From positions 1,466,001 to 1,530,000 of the forward strand of contig CALZFC010000066.1 of NCBI GenBank assembly GCA_945643635.1: a DNA stretch of 64,000 bases, given 5' to 3'. The position numbers and the translations under genes were made by a program. Positions 52,743 to 62,836 of the stretch are shown in pieces. Below the pieces are notes generated by a model. It was not told the origin of the DNA and searched no databases. It saw only the letters and a list, made by a program, of their open reading frames with translations. The DNA comes from Allodiplogaster sudhausi. Taxonomy: Eukaryota; Nematoda; Chromadorea; Rhabditida; Diplogasteridae. Numbering within the stretch: position 1 is the first letter of the stretch; each line of letters opens with the position of its first letter.

Positions 52743-53626
52743 GTTGCGGGCCAAAGTAGAAGAGTAGACTCCTGTGAAAAGGAAAGAGTCTTGAGCAAGA
52801 ACAGCGAGCAACCAGCAACCACACAAAATGCAGACGAAACGCGAAGTGTTGACGAGTAACGATTTGATGGGTGGGTCAGAAAGAGAAGGCCAGGCAAAAG
52901 GATAGAGAGAAAAGAGAAAAAGAGAGAAGGAGAGCGAGTTGAGGCCACAGAAAACAACACTACACTAGGAGTCGCTCATCCAACAATACATTATCGCTAC
53001 AATTTTGCGATTAGAACATAAAATTAAAGTGGCGAAGCCATACGAATCACCAAGAAGAGAGCTCAGAGAAGAAAAGACGTATGATGTGAGAAAGACCATG
53101 GTACGTGAACAAACAGCGGTCTACTAAAGAGCCAGTACGAGCTCATTTCATTGCACATTCACATTTTGGAGGAAAAACTCCTATTTAAGAAATATGAAGG
53201 CGGTTTCCTCCTGAAATGTATTTTAATTTTCTATTATCCGCGGAACGTTTGAGGGCTGCACTAAAGTTCGATAAGAACTAAAAAGAGAATGAGTATAACG
53301 AAGTAGCAGACAAAAGAATATCGTGCGCAAATAGATGGATTCAGAAGTAAATGAAAACCAAAATACTCTTATTTGCCAAAGATCTGAAAAAGGCCTTCAG
53401 GAACTCGAAATGCACAATTTAGTGTGGATTGGTACATATTATTTAAACTTTAGTGATTTTGCCAAAAGTAACTCATTTATTTTAAGGCCACGAACGAATT
53501 TTGAAAAGCCGCTGTTCTCTTAAATAGCGCGCTTTTTGTTGTCTTTTTCCATTATCATTGTTGTTTTTATTCTATAGCTGGATCCATCGCAACCGATCCT
53601 TTTTCGCATTTCCTTATTGTCCAGGA
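52743..53626. promoter_or_regulatory. Divergent GOT2 / TIPIN intergenic region
   Basis: About 880 bp between two start codons that point outward. A probable upstream GOT2 exon or 5' UTR ends at an acceptor near 52770. A pyrimidine-rich stretch on the minus strand spans 52880-52940. No clear TATA element is seen and no other gene is visible. Confidence 0.5.
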
Positions 53627-55171
53627 ATGGACTTTGTCGATGATGAAGCCGACAACTTTTTTGGCAATGATATGTTTGACGAAATGGAGCCCGCTGTTGC
53701 CGACGAGAATAAAGATGCAGGTTGGTTTCCTTTGCCTTTTTGATGTTCCTGAACAGTATTTTCTTAATATAAATGTTTCCTCTCGTTTTTTTAGGGAAGA
53801 AGACTACGAATGCTCTGGATGCCCTATTCAGTGAAGAAAAGGCAGGAATTTCGAGAGTGAAACGTACAAGTTAGTCTGATTTGTTTTGAAAGATTGAGAC
53901 CACTGTAAATGTTTGCCATTTCAGTTCCACAACGTGCGAAACTGAATGAGCGAACCTTGACTGAATCGAATGGTATTTCTGCACTTAAAGACTCCTTCCA
54001 AAATTTTCTGCCTGATGCGAAAAAGAATCCGGTGCGTCATTTTAGTATATCACTGATGAAAATGGTAGTACGATTAATCGAATACTTGTTCAGTACGATA
54101 CACTTCAAGTATGCCTGAAGAAGTACCAGCACTGGGCACATCAAATTGCTCCCCGCGTCAAGTTCGAGGATGTCATCGCCCGCTGTGAAGAGCTCGGCAA
54201 TAAACGAATTGTCAAGGTATCCTTTCTAAGATCTCATTAGCTCATACTTTCTGAATTTGTTTCGCCTTGGATCGATACAACGTTACAGTAATCCTCTGAG
54301 GATGACCATGAGATCGGTAAAACTTTGATTCTCTAATAAGAAATATCACAGTTGATACAAACTCCTCCATATGCACTTATTGAGATATAAGAAAGTGGAG
54401 TTTGAAGGTACACATGGATAAACATCGGCTAGGGATGTCCATGAACGATGAAGACTTTATCAAGGATTCTGAAGAAGTTCGAAGTTTCGTATTTCTAGAA
54501 TTTAATGAGAATGTTTTTACGATATAATTAATATTCAGCCTGTGCTTGATTCGGCTGAGATGGGAGCCTCTTCTACTGTGCACGACGTTGATCCTGAACC
54601 AAAGGTACAACTGCAGTAGCTTTGGTTTTATCAGTGCTCACTACTTTCTCTGTTAGTCTTTTCTGCAATATTCCTTCTTTGTTTCTGTAAATTACGACTG
54701 TGTATTTCAATTGCTAATAGATTTCTTTCTTGACAGGAGTACTCTCCGCCACGAGGTCTCTTCAATTCTTCAGCCAATGCTAAGAAAAAATCGCCATCTC
54801 CTTTCCGTCCTATCCCCGCGGATTCACCGCCTGAGAAGGTTATGGCTGATCTTATTGCAGCTCACCCGCAAGTTTACAGAAGATAAATAAGAAAGTAATA
54901 TTTTCTCTGTAATATTTTCTCTATTTGACTTCATTACGCAAAGACTTTACAGAGGGCTCCTCTTACGGAGGAACAGCGAAGAAGGATTGCAGAAAATCGC
55001 TTGAGAGCTCTTGAAATCCGAAAGAGGAGAGAAGAAGAACGGAGAAAAGCGGAAGAAGAAGAAAAACGAAGAAAAGATTCGGCCAAGAGTCCATCGCCTC
55101 CGCCCGTGGCTTCCGCTGATCAATTAGAATTTAATGAAGATGAGATTATGGCTCAATTTGAATTTGAGTAA
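53627..55171 (+). CDS. TIPIN: TIMELESS-interacting protein (Tipin/Swi3-like)
   Basis: Tipin binds Timeless and RPA in the replication fork protection complex. The start is MDFVDDEADNFFGNDMFDEM (ATG 53627). The Swi3 domain is QRAKLNERTLTESNGISALK, DSFQNFLPDAKKNP, an intron, YDTLQVCLKKYQHWAHQIAP and RVKFEDVIARCEELGNKRIV. HMDKHRLGMSMNDEDFIKDS matches the segment after the 'HWAHRLFPK..FEDFI' core of vertebrate Tipin. A Ser/Pro linker (EYSPPRGLFNSSANAKKKSP) leads to a charged C-terminal coiled coil with LTEEQRRRIAENRLRALEIR, also seen in Tipin (SLTEEQQQRIERN). It ends DEIMAQFEFE before TAA 55169-55171. It points the same way as the kinase gene 190 bp downstream. Confidence 0.88.
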
Positions 55172-55362
55172 TATTGCGACTTGTCCTTTTATTATGGTAT
55201 TTGTATAATCTAGCAATGCAGTTGTATGATTATTCTAATATGTTGTCAAATTTGTCTTAAGAAGTCGCATTATTAGAATAAATAACTGGAAAGGAATATA
55301 TAAGAGGAGCGGGTGAGGGAGGAGTATTCGTAGTCCGTGGATGGAGTATTCACAGCCAGATC

Positions 55363-56143
55363 ATGGAGGGGTTCGATCTGGCTTCTAAGGATGCTGCTAC
55401 CGACTTGTTCCTCCACAGGTTATATTCAGATGTTGGAAGTTCTGCCTTTCCAGTCTCGTCCCAGTTCCTCGCTGTCCTTCTTCCTCGCATTTTAATTAGG
55501 GTGTAATAATGGGATGAGGATAATTGTGGTTGTTGAGACTGCGGAAAGAGCTGGGAGCTCGTCTGAACGAGCCTCCGAAGGCAACGGGCTCTCACTCTTC
55601 TGTCTATTCCACTCACTCATCAAGGTTGCTCTAGCAAACAGCCACCTCTCTCCTGCAATTTCCATTAAAAATGAGTATTATAATTCATTGCTCATAGTAA
55701 TCACGATAGCTATTGCTCATAGTAATCACCATAGCTATTGTGATTACTATTCGCTATAAATGATAATAAATATTTTACTTTAACAACTTCGTAGTCTTGC
55801 AGAATATAACATTTGAATATTTATTTATTTATTCTCAGAAATAGCGAATGTTCGACGCAAAAAAGCATTTGATATTGAGAGCTAACTTAGGATCGGTCGG
55901 AACTGGAATATTGTGGTAGCGTAACACTGAAAATGCTGACTAATTAAGATTTGGCCGGAATGTTGCCGTGAAGATAATAAACAAAAAGTCGCTGCACAAG
56001 TCGACGGCTGACAAATTTCTGCCACGCGAGATTGAAATGACATCGAAGGCGGATCTTCTTTGATCTTTAGATTTTTTTTCACCCTTTTAACTCTCCTACT
56101 TTTACACCTCTCTCTCTCTCTCGCTCTCTCTATCGCTCTCTCA

Positions 56144-56174
<31 letters not shown>

Positions 56175-56618
56175 TCTCGATCGCTCTCTCTCTCTCTCTG
56201 TGTCTTTCTGTCTCTCTTTCTCTCTTTCCCTTTCTCGGTCTCTTTATCTCCCTCTCTCTCTCTCTTCCTCTGTAATTCTTGTGCTTTGCAGGTGCATCAT
56301 CCCCACATCTGCGTGTACCTTGCAGTGATAGAGGAGCCTCTCCTGGACCGGATTGCCTTGGTGTCTGAGTTCTGTTCCCGAGGCACACTTCTCCAGCTCG
56401 TCTTGGCTGACGGCAGAATTGAGGGCAAGATTACTCCATTCTTTTAATTATTGCATTTGAAATATGCACATTTAATGTGCTGTTAGTAATTTTGGTGGCG
56501 AGAGTGGTTTTCTGCAGAATTTCCCCGTGGCGCACACATCTTCCGCCAGCTGATCGAGGCTGTTCAGTATCTCCATTCACGCCATATTGTTCATCGAGAC
56601 ATCAAGGCAAGATGGACA

Positions 56619-56716
<98 letters not shown>

Positions 56717-56731
56717 TTCTCTCTCTCTCTT

Positions 56732-56763
<32 letters not shown>

Positions 56764-57162
56764 CCTTCTCTTCTCTGCTTACACTGTCTCCCTCTCTCTC
56801 ATGTTCTCTGCTTCACTCTCTCTTCAGCTTGAGAATCTTCTCATCGACACGAACGGCGACATCCGACTGGGTGACTTTGGCTTTGCGCGATTCGTCCAAG
56901 GACGAGAACGGTCTTTTTCTTCTTCTCTCCGTTTCTCTCTCCCCTCCTAACTCTTCATTTTCCTCAGGTCTCGCTCCTTCTGTGGCACCCGTCCATACTC
57001 ATCTCCGCAGATCTCCTCTTACACTCCCTATGATTCCTTCGCTGCAGACTGGTTCGCAGTCGGGGTTGTTCTGTTCACGGTCGTCACTGGAAAATGGCCT
57101 GCGGTAAGTTCCTCCTCTCCCTTTCCTCCCTTCATATTCTGCGTCTCTCCATTTCTCCCCAT

Positions 57163-57211
<49 letters not shown>

Positions 57212-57358
57212 GTCTCTTTTTCTCTGTGCAGGAGCCTGTGTCTGCGACGCAGCATCTCTTTTCCGCTTCTCCTTCCGTTCCTTCTGCCGCCTGCAGACGT
57301 CTCATCACTTCACTTCTCAACGAGGTCCGTTTTGGCTGTAATTTACAGCCTCACTTTT

Positions 57359-57407
<49 letters not shown>

Positions 57408-57441
57408 TTCCCCTCTCTCTCTCTTTTTCTCTCTCTCTTTC

Positions 57442-57499
<58 letters not shown>

Positions 57500-57649
57500 T
57501 TCCAGGATGAAAGTGAGCGAGCAGACTATGACATCTGCGTGAATTCGGAGTGGTTGGCGAGTCGGCCGAAGTGGATCTTCGCTTCTTCTTCTCTGGTCTA
57601 CGAAGCACTTCCAATGCCCAATGAGAATGGCGGAGGAGACGAAGGCTGA
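55363..57649 (+). CDS. TSSK-like serine/threonine protein kinase
   Basis: A 306-residue kinase-only protein from nine exons (55363-55418, 55538-55624, 55949-56048, 56292-56424, 56518-56606, 56828-56910, 56968-57103, 57232-57324, 57506-57649); the total of 921 nt is in frame. The ATP loop is weak (ATGSHSSVYS). The catalytic Lys is in RNVAVKIINKK, and KFLPREIEM is characteristic of testis-specific kinases. FRQLIEAVQYLHSRHIVHRD gives the HRD Asp, LENLLIDTNGDIRLGDFGFA the DFG. The activation segment reads SFCGTRPYSSPQIS, so APE is replaced by SPQ; YDSFAADWFAVGVVLFTVVT keeps the Asp but has Phe for the usual Trp. The tail is short. Four introns hold long CT arrays. Three introns appear to begin with GC rather than GT (after 56048, 56424 and 56606). 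Substrate is unknown. The degenerate substrate-lobe motifs raise the chance of altered activity. Confidence 0.85.
56615..56775. repeat. (CT)n array in a kinase intron
   Basis: About 155 nt of CT and CTTT directly after a GCAAGA donor and upstream of the CAG acceptor before the LENLL exon. Similar arrays fill other introns of this gene (56105-56275, 57165-57220, 57360-57500). Confidence 0.92.
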
Positions 57650-58234
57650 AGAGGGGAACTTCCATTCTCTGTACAGTGTGATCTCTCTCCCTCTCTTTAT
57701 CATCTCTCTTTCTCTTTTCCCCTCATTCTTCCACACTGTCTCGCTCTCTCTGCGTCCATCAGTTCCTTGTGTGTGGGAACACTCTGTCCATCATTATGTA
57801 TCCCATCTCTCCACTCTCTCCACCGTCATTCACCATTTAAAAAATAAAAATGTTGATTCCTGTCTTATTTAAACAGGTTACAATTTTGTGCCTGGTAAAA
57901 GATGAACGAGTGTCATAGAAAGGTTGTCACTCGCACACAAAACGGAATGTTCGTAACATTCACTTCTCGGCTTGAATGTTTTTTTGGATGTTCGTCTGAG
58001 CAGAACATTCCAAGCGACCCAACCCGAACATTCCCCCCCGCAGGGCATCTGGCGCCGAATGTTACGCTCCCCTCGGGCGGAATGTTACGAACATTGCGCG
58101 GTCGTCGACGCAATGCTCGGGTCAGCTGAACATTCCGCCCTCGAGGCCAATGTTCGTAACATTCCGCCCCCACACGCATTCATTGTCTGCCTCTCCTCCT
58201 TGAATCTCTCTACTATTTGTATCTTCCCGACCTC

Positions 58235-58515
58235 ACTTTCTCTCCTCTCTCTCTCTCTCTCTTTTGCTGTCCCCCTCTCTCTCTATCCTTGTCTCCCCCC
58301 TCACTCTTTTTTGTTGTCTCTCTCACTCTCTTTTGCTGTCTCTCTCTCCCTCTCTCACTATATCTTTTTCTGTGTTTTTATCCCTCTCTCGGTCTACTCT
58401 CTCTTTCTCTCTATCTCTCTCTTTCTTTCTCTCTCACTGCCTTTCTCCCCGTATCTCTCTCATTCCCTCTCTCTCTCTCGCTCTCTCTATCTCTCTCTCC
58501 CTCTCTGTATCTATC
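58235..58515. repeat. Long CT-rich array
   Basis: Nearly 280 nt of pyrimidine with TCTCTC, TTTTGCTGTC and TTTCTCTC variants. Open frames here translate to Ser/Leu repeats and are not genes. Confidence 0.9.
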
Positions 58516-58560
58516 TCGCAGTCTATTTCTATGTGTTTCACTCCCTTTGCATTCAAACAA

Positions 58561-59063
58561 CTGCGAATCGATAGCAAAGATCGCTTCGCAGTAATTAGAA
58601 TAAAGATAATGTTGCTCAAGCTATGTCTACCCTGAAAAGTGCTTCCTTTTCGTTAATTGGACATTCGCCAACAAAATGTTGTGCCACGTTGTAGAAAAAC
58701 GAATTATATTGCACAATAAAAAGCACAAAAAGTAGTTTGCCCTTCCCATATCATCTGGATACTTTCAGTGGCATTCCCATTGCTAGCGCGGGCAGTGTGG
58801 TGGTAGTGGGTTGGGTATTTGTAGCTTTTATTTAATTAATATTAGCTCCTTTTAATCGTTTAAACACCAAAACGACCAAACAATTGTGCAAAAGTCGTTT
58901 AACTGGCTATTTTCAGCGATTTTAGAGTTGTGTTCGAGCTCCCAGGTCTAGAAAGAGAAAGAGAGAGAAAGAGAGTCAGAGAGAGAGGATCTCAATATCT
59001 TTCTCTTTCTCTCTTCTTCTCTCTTTCTCTCTCTCGTTCTCTCTCTCTTTCTCTCTCTCTCGT

Positions 59064-59098
<35 letters not shown>

Positions 59099-59229
59099 TT
59101 CTTTTCTCTTTCTCTGTGCCTCTCTTTATATATATATATAAATATAGTTCTTTCTCGCATTCGCGCTCTATTCATTCTGATAGCTGCGAATCGACAGCGA
59201 AGAACAATTTGCAGTTATTAGAATGAAGA
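58561..59229. repeat. Two direct copies of a 46-bp hairpin-bearing sequence
   Basis: 58561-58606 and 59184-59229 share CTGCGAATCGA.AGC.AAGA and GCAGT.ATTAGAAT.AAGA with about seven differences. Each begins and ends with complementary heptamers (CTGCGAA and TTCGCAG in copy 1). A CT-rich array (58970-59120) lies between them. Confidence 0.8.
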
Positions 59230-59633
59230 GGAAGCGAAAAAAGAGAAAAGGGCGAGAGGGCGAGAGAGAGAGAGAACGGAAGAGTGAGAGGGAGAGGGAG
59301 AGTGAAAACGAGAAAGAATAAAAAGCAAAACATTTGAATCCCATTGAAAATATTCGGTGCGCTGCACTTACAAGTATACGCACAGATCGAGGCACACGGC
59401 CAACTCCTGACATCATGAACAGTGTTCACATATTTGTTCTCAGACCTCGGATGAGGTCCAGTACTACTTTTACACAACATTAAATAGCTCAAAAGAACCG
59501 CCTTTTTCTGTAGAATAATGTAGGATAGAGAGAGACGCACCATAAGTCACGTTGAGCAGTAAAACTCGCGAAAAAACCTTTTGGCTCTTACAATTAGCGA
59601 AATTGGCATAGCTGGAGATACCGAGTTCGTAGA

Positions 59634-59682
<49 letters not shown>

Positions 59683-59937
59683 ATGTCTGTCTTTCTGTCT
59701 GTCTCTCTGTCTGTGTCTGTCTCTCTCTCTCTCTCGCTCTCTCTCTCTCTCTATCCGCAGCGAGCAAGACAATGGGGGTGCATGCATACTCGCAATGTAT
59801 GTACAGACAAACAACTTAAACAAAAAACAAAACTAGAGAGATGAGAGAGATGAGAGAGATGAATGAAGCAAATTGCTGCGCAAATGTGACATTCACCCCC
59901 CCCCCTATCACTAGGTTATCCAATATCGAGATGTGCA

Positions 59938-60017
59938 TGGGAGGGTTGGTGGCCTGGTGGTTAACGTGGGAAAATTGCGCGCGGGGGGTGGTGGTTCGGG
60001 TCCGGTCAGGAGCAAAA

Positions 60018-60020
<3 letters not shown>
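59938..60020 (+). repeat. tRNA-like SINE head (Pol III A and B boxes)
   Basis: GGTTGGTGGCCTGGTGGTTA resembles the A-box region of tRNA-derived SINEs and, about 45 nt on, GGTTCGGGTCC resembles the B box (GGTTCRANYCC). The intervening sequence does not fold into a convincing functional tRNA, and a CT array follows at 60025. It is most likely a SINE remnant. Confidence 0.5.
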
Positions 60021-60054
<34 letters not shown>

Positions 60055-60106
60055 CTACTTCTAGGTTCAAACAGCGACGACGACTTCCAACATCACACAG
60101 GATCAC

Positions 60107-60235
60107 AGGTTAGCTAAATTATCGACTTTTGCGAACTTTATTGATATTTTATTCTATTTCACTGCTATTTTGTTCACAGAAGGGCCGAAAACAGTGAAAT
60201 CTGCTGTTCGCAAAAGTTAGATACTTAGCTAACCT
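60107..60235. repeat. 129-bp foldback (MITE-like) sequence
   Basis: AGGTTAGCTAA...GACTTTTGCGAAC at the left pairs with GTTCGCAAAAGTTAGATACT...TTAGCTAACCT at the right, giving a stem of about 28-30 bp with few mismatches. GATCAC before and GATCC after hint at a GATC duplication. Confidence 0.8.
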
Positions 60236-60667
60236 GATCCGGAGGATGGTGGGCAGCTATGAAAGAGAGAGAGAGAGAGAGAACGAGATGAGAGTGAGAG
60301 AGAGATCATTTGGGGGGAGGGAGGTTGAAAACGAGGAGCGGTTGCCGTGGCGAAAAGCGAGCGGCGAATGTTCTTCTGGGCAGAACATTGCAGACGAGCA
60401 TTGGTGCTCCGCTGAGCAGAGCATCAGAATGTTCTCCCAATCGGAGCATTTATGCTCCGGAGCCGAAATCGAGAATTAATGCTCCGCTTGAATGCTCGGC
60501 TGAGGCGAACATTCCGTTTTGTGTGCGGGTAAAACTGGTATTGTGATCTGTTAGGTAAGACTTGCTGTCATTTATACAAGCAGCATTTTAGCTCATACGC
60601 GTTTATCGTAACTTGTAAGCGATGGGCAGCTGCAGTTCAGGGAAAACGGAAGGAAGGGAAGGAGGAG

Positions 60668-60731
60668 AAAAGAGGAAAGAGAAGGGAGAGAGGATCATGA
60701 AAAGAGGAAAGAGAAGGGAGAGAGGATCATG
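60668..60731. repeat. 32-bp perfect tandem duplication
   Basis: Two exact copies (60668-60699, 60700-60731) of a purine-rich unit ending AGAGGATCATG. Confidence 0.93.
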
Positions 60732-61087
60732 CTATTCCTACTCAAGTCAAGCAACTTGTAAAATATCTCTCGCTCATATGAATGATATAGAGATAGAATA
60801 ATAAAATAAATTGCAGGAGAAGCCAGCTGAGGAGCTATCGACTTCTTCACCACGGAAATGACTAGTTCAATCAATTATGCACGGTTTTACAGTTGAAGTC
60901 TGCACATTACTTCCACGATTATTCTTGTTTACAAGCATAGAAATGGTTAGATGGAAGAGATGCAAAAGGGAGCATTCACGTCATAAGCAACAATATCCGA
61001 TATATGTATCTGCGATTTCTCTGCATTCGCGGTCGCTCTGAACTCCTTACTTTTTTGACTACTATCACCGGCTTGGAACATTTAGGG

Positions 61088-61132
<45 letters not shown>

Positions 61133-61628
61133 AAGGGAGAGAGTGCCGAGAAGCAGAGAGCAAGGACAGGGAGAAAGAAAGTGAAGCTGGGGTCAAGCCA
61201 TCGCGATGACAGGAAAAGGCAGGCATTGTTTATATGATAACGGAACTACCGTGAAGCAGGCAGAGAAAGAGCAGAGATAACGAAGTTGTGAGAGAGATTA
61301 GACATTAATCCTTTGACTGCTTCTTTAACATTTTTGAACTCACTGCGAACCCATTCAGAACTGAAGACGCGGTTCAAGAAGCAGAATAACAGTGGAACTC
61401 AAACACAAATTATGAATGCAAAAATGAAAGTTTAGCATGAATATAAACGAGATAACGGCCCGTCCAGAAAGTGCAACAAGAAAAAGAAGGAAAAGGGTGG
61501 GGATGGAGAAAGTCTAAAGGTAAGCAAATCGTTTGCATGGAACCCCAAACGGCTACCTACTTCTGATTCAGAACAGAGAGGCAAACGAGAACAGGAATAG
61601 AAGGCCACATTTCGGTGTGTTCGAGGGG

Positions 61629-62359
61629 TTACTGTAGCGAGCAACAGCCGCATTTCTTCTTCTTTATGTGTACCAGCTCCACCTGGCCAGGGGCAGGCAT
61701 GTCGGAGACATCTCCGTTGTCAGAGAGAGGAACGGAGGGGTCGCGAGATGAACTGGAAAAAAAGATAAGGAGTTTTCAAAAATTGAGTGAGAGAGAGAGA
61801 GAGCGAGAGAGAGAGAGACTGAGAGAGGGAACGTTTGAATTAAAGAAAAATTAAAGATTAGAAGAAAAGGAATATGAATATAAAGAAATGATGGCAACAA
61901 ACCTCTTAGCATCGTGACTAGCAAGGAGTGGCTGGAGCTGCAGCATCTTTTCGTACTGCAACCCATGCTCGCTCAGTCCATTCGCCAGCACCTCTCCGTT
62001 CCCACTCACAGTCCCGCCATCCGCTTGCGCTCTGCAACAATTACATTAACATAACTAAACGCAAAAACATAGTAAGAAATAATAATAAAAAAGAAACCAA
62101 AATTTCCTTTCCAACTTCTTCCGTGAGAACTGGAAACTGACTGCGTGGCATGCCCGTTGTGCTTGGCCGGAGTGGCATGGGCGGAGCCAGGCTGGCTGGA
62201 GGGGAAGGGCTTCTGCAGGTACATCTCCACGATGGGATCCACCTCGTGGTAAAGGTCGTCCTGGGGCCGGAACGGATTCTCATGCTCCGATTCCATCTTT
62301 CTGCAATGGAAGTGACGTTTCGAGATGATAGCAAGAATGTTTGAGAGAGAAAGAGAGAA

Positions 62360-62390
<31 letters not shown>

Positions 62391-62836
62391 GACTGACGGA
62401 GAGCAAGAGATAAAGAGAGAGAGAGAGAGTGAGACTGACGGAGAGCAAGAGAGACTAAGAGAGAAGGAGACGGGGGAGCATGAGAGAGAAAAAGAAAGGA
62501 AAACGGAGGGTTGCGAGAAAGATTGAGAGAGAGAGAGAAAGAGTGAGGGAGAAAGAGGGGAGCAAAAGACAGAAGAAGAAATAACGAATAAAGAGAAAAA
62601 TGTGGGAAATACATATGCCAGATAACAATAGAGGAAAAGGAATCGTAAATAACAAGCAAGTCAGATGTCAAACAGGCAAAGAAGAGAAAGAAACCGATTG
62701 GTCCAAGAGATGGGCGGGGAGGCGGCCGTCTTCCGGATGTCGTCGAGCTGGGCGGGCGGTGGAATCGGCCGTGGAGTGACTTCGTGAGTCTCGTCTGCTG
62801 TCACTTGCACTCTCTCCACCGGTGCGGAGGGGCTGC
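61629..62836 (-). CDS. Protein with CaaX-like, cysteine-rich C-terminus (5' part missing)
   Basis: Four exons join in frame on the minus strand: about 62836-62690 (PSAPVERVQVTADETHEVTP, AQLDDIRKTAASPPISWTNR), about 62300-62148 (KMESEHENPFRPQDDLYHEV, DPIVEMYLQKPFPSSQPGSA), about 62036-61905 (GEVLANGLSEHGLQYEKMLQ, LQPLLASHDAK) and about 61754-61629 (SSRDPSVPLSDNGDVSDMPA, PGQVELVHIKKKKCGCCSLQ, stop TAA). The last residues KKKKCGCCSLQ combine a polybasic stretch, nearby cysteines and a C-S-L-Q box, as in farnesylated and palmitoylated membrane proteins; paralemmins end similarly (KCCSIM). That suggests attachment to the inner plasma membrane. Introns carry GA arrays (61790-61815, 62345-62560). 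The start lies upstream and was not found. Family assignment is open; paralemmin-like is a guess from the tail only. Confidence 0.6.

Larger units (their letters stand above)
57932..60527. mobile_element. 2.6-kb segment with perfect 22-bp inverted ends and subterminal GAACATT arrays
   Basis: 57932-57953 and 60506-60527 are exact inverted copies (CGCACACAAAACGGAATGTT then CG). Inside each end lie clusters of 8-10-bp GAACATTCC / GGAATGTT or GAGCATT words in both orientations (57944-58165 and 60366-60512). The centre holds CT arrays, a tRNA-like block and a small foldback. There is no coding capacity I can recognise. It is probably a non-autonomous DNA element or nested insertions; no target-site duplication was found by eye. 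Confidence 0.6.

Noticed and set aside
57972..58574. 200-residue plus-strand frame downstream of the kinase
   Set aside because: It crosses the GAACATT word cluster and a CT array; composition is low-complexity and no homology is seen.
59938..60020. Functional tRNA gene
   Set aside because: A- and B-box-like motifs are present but a full cloverleaf with a sound anticodon stem could not be drawn.
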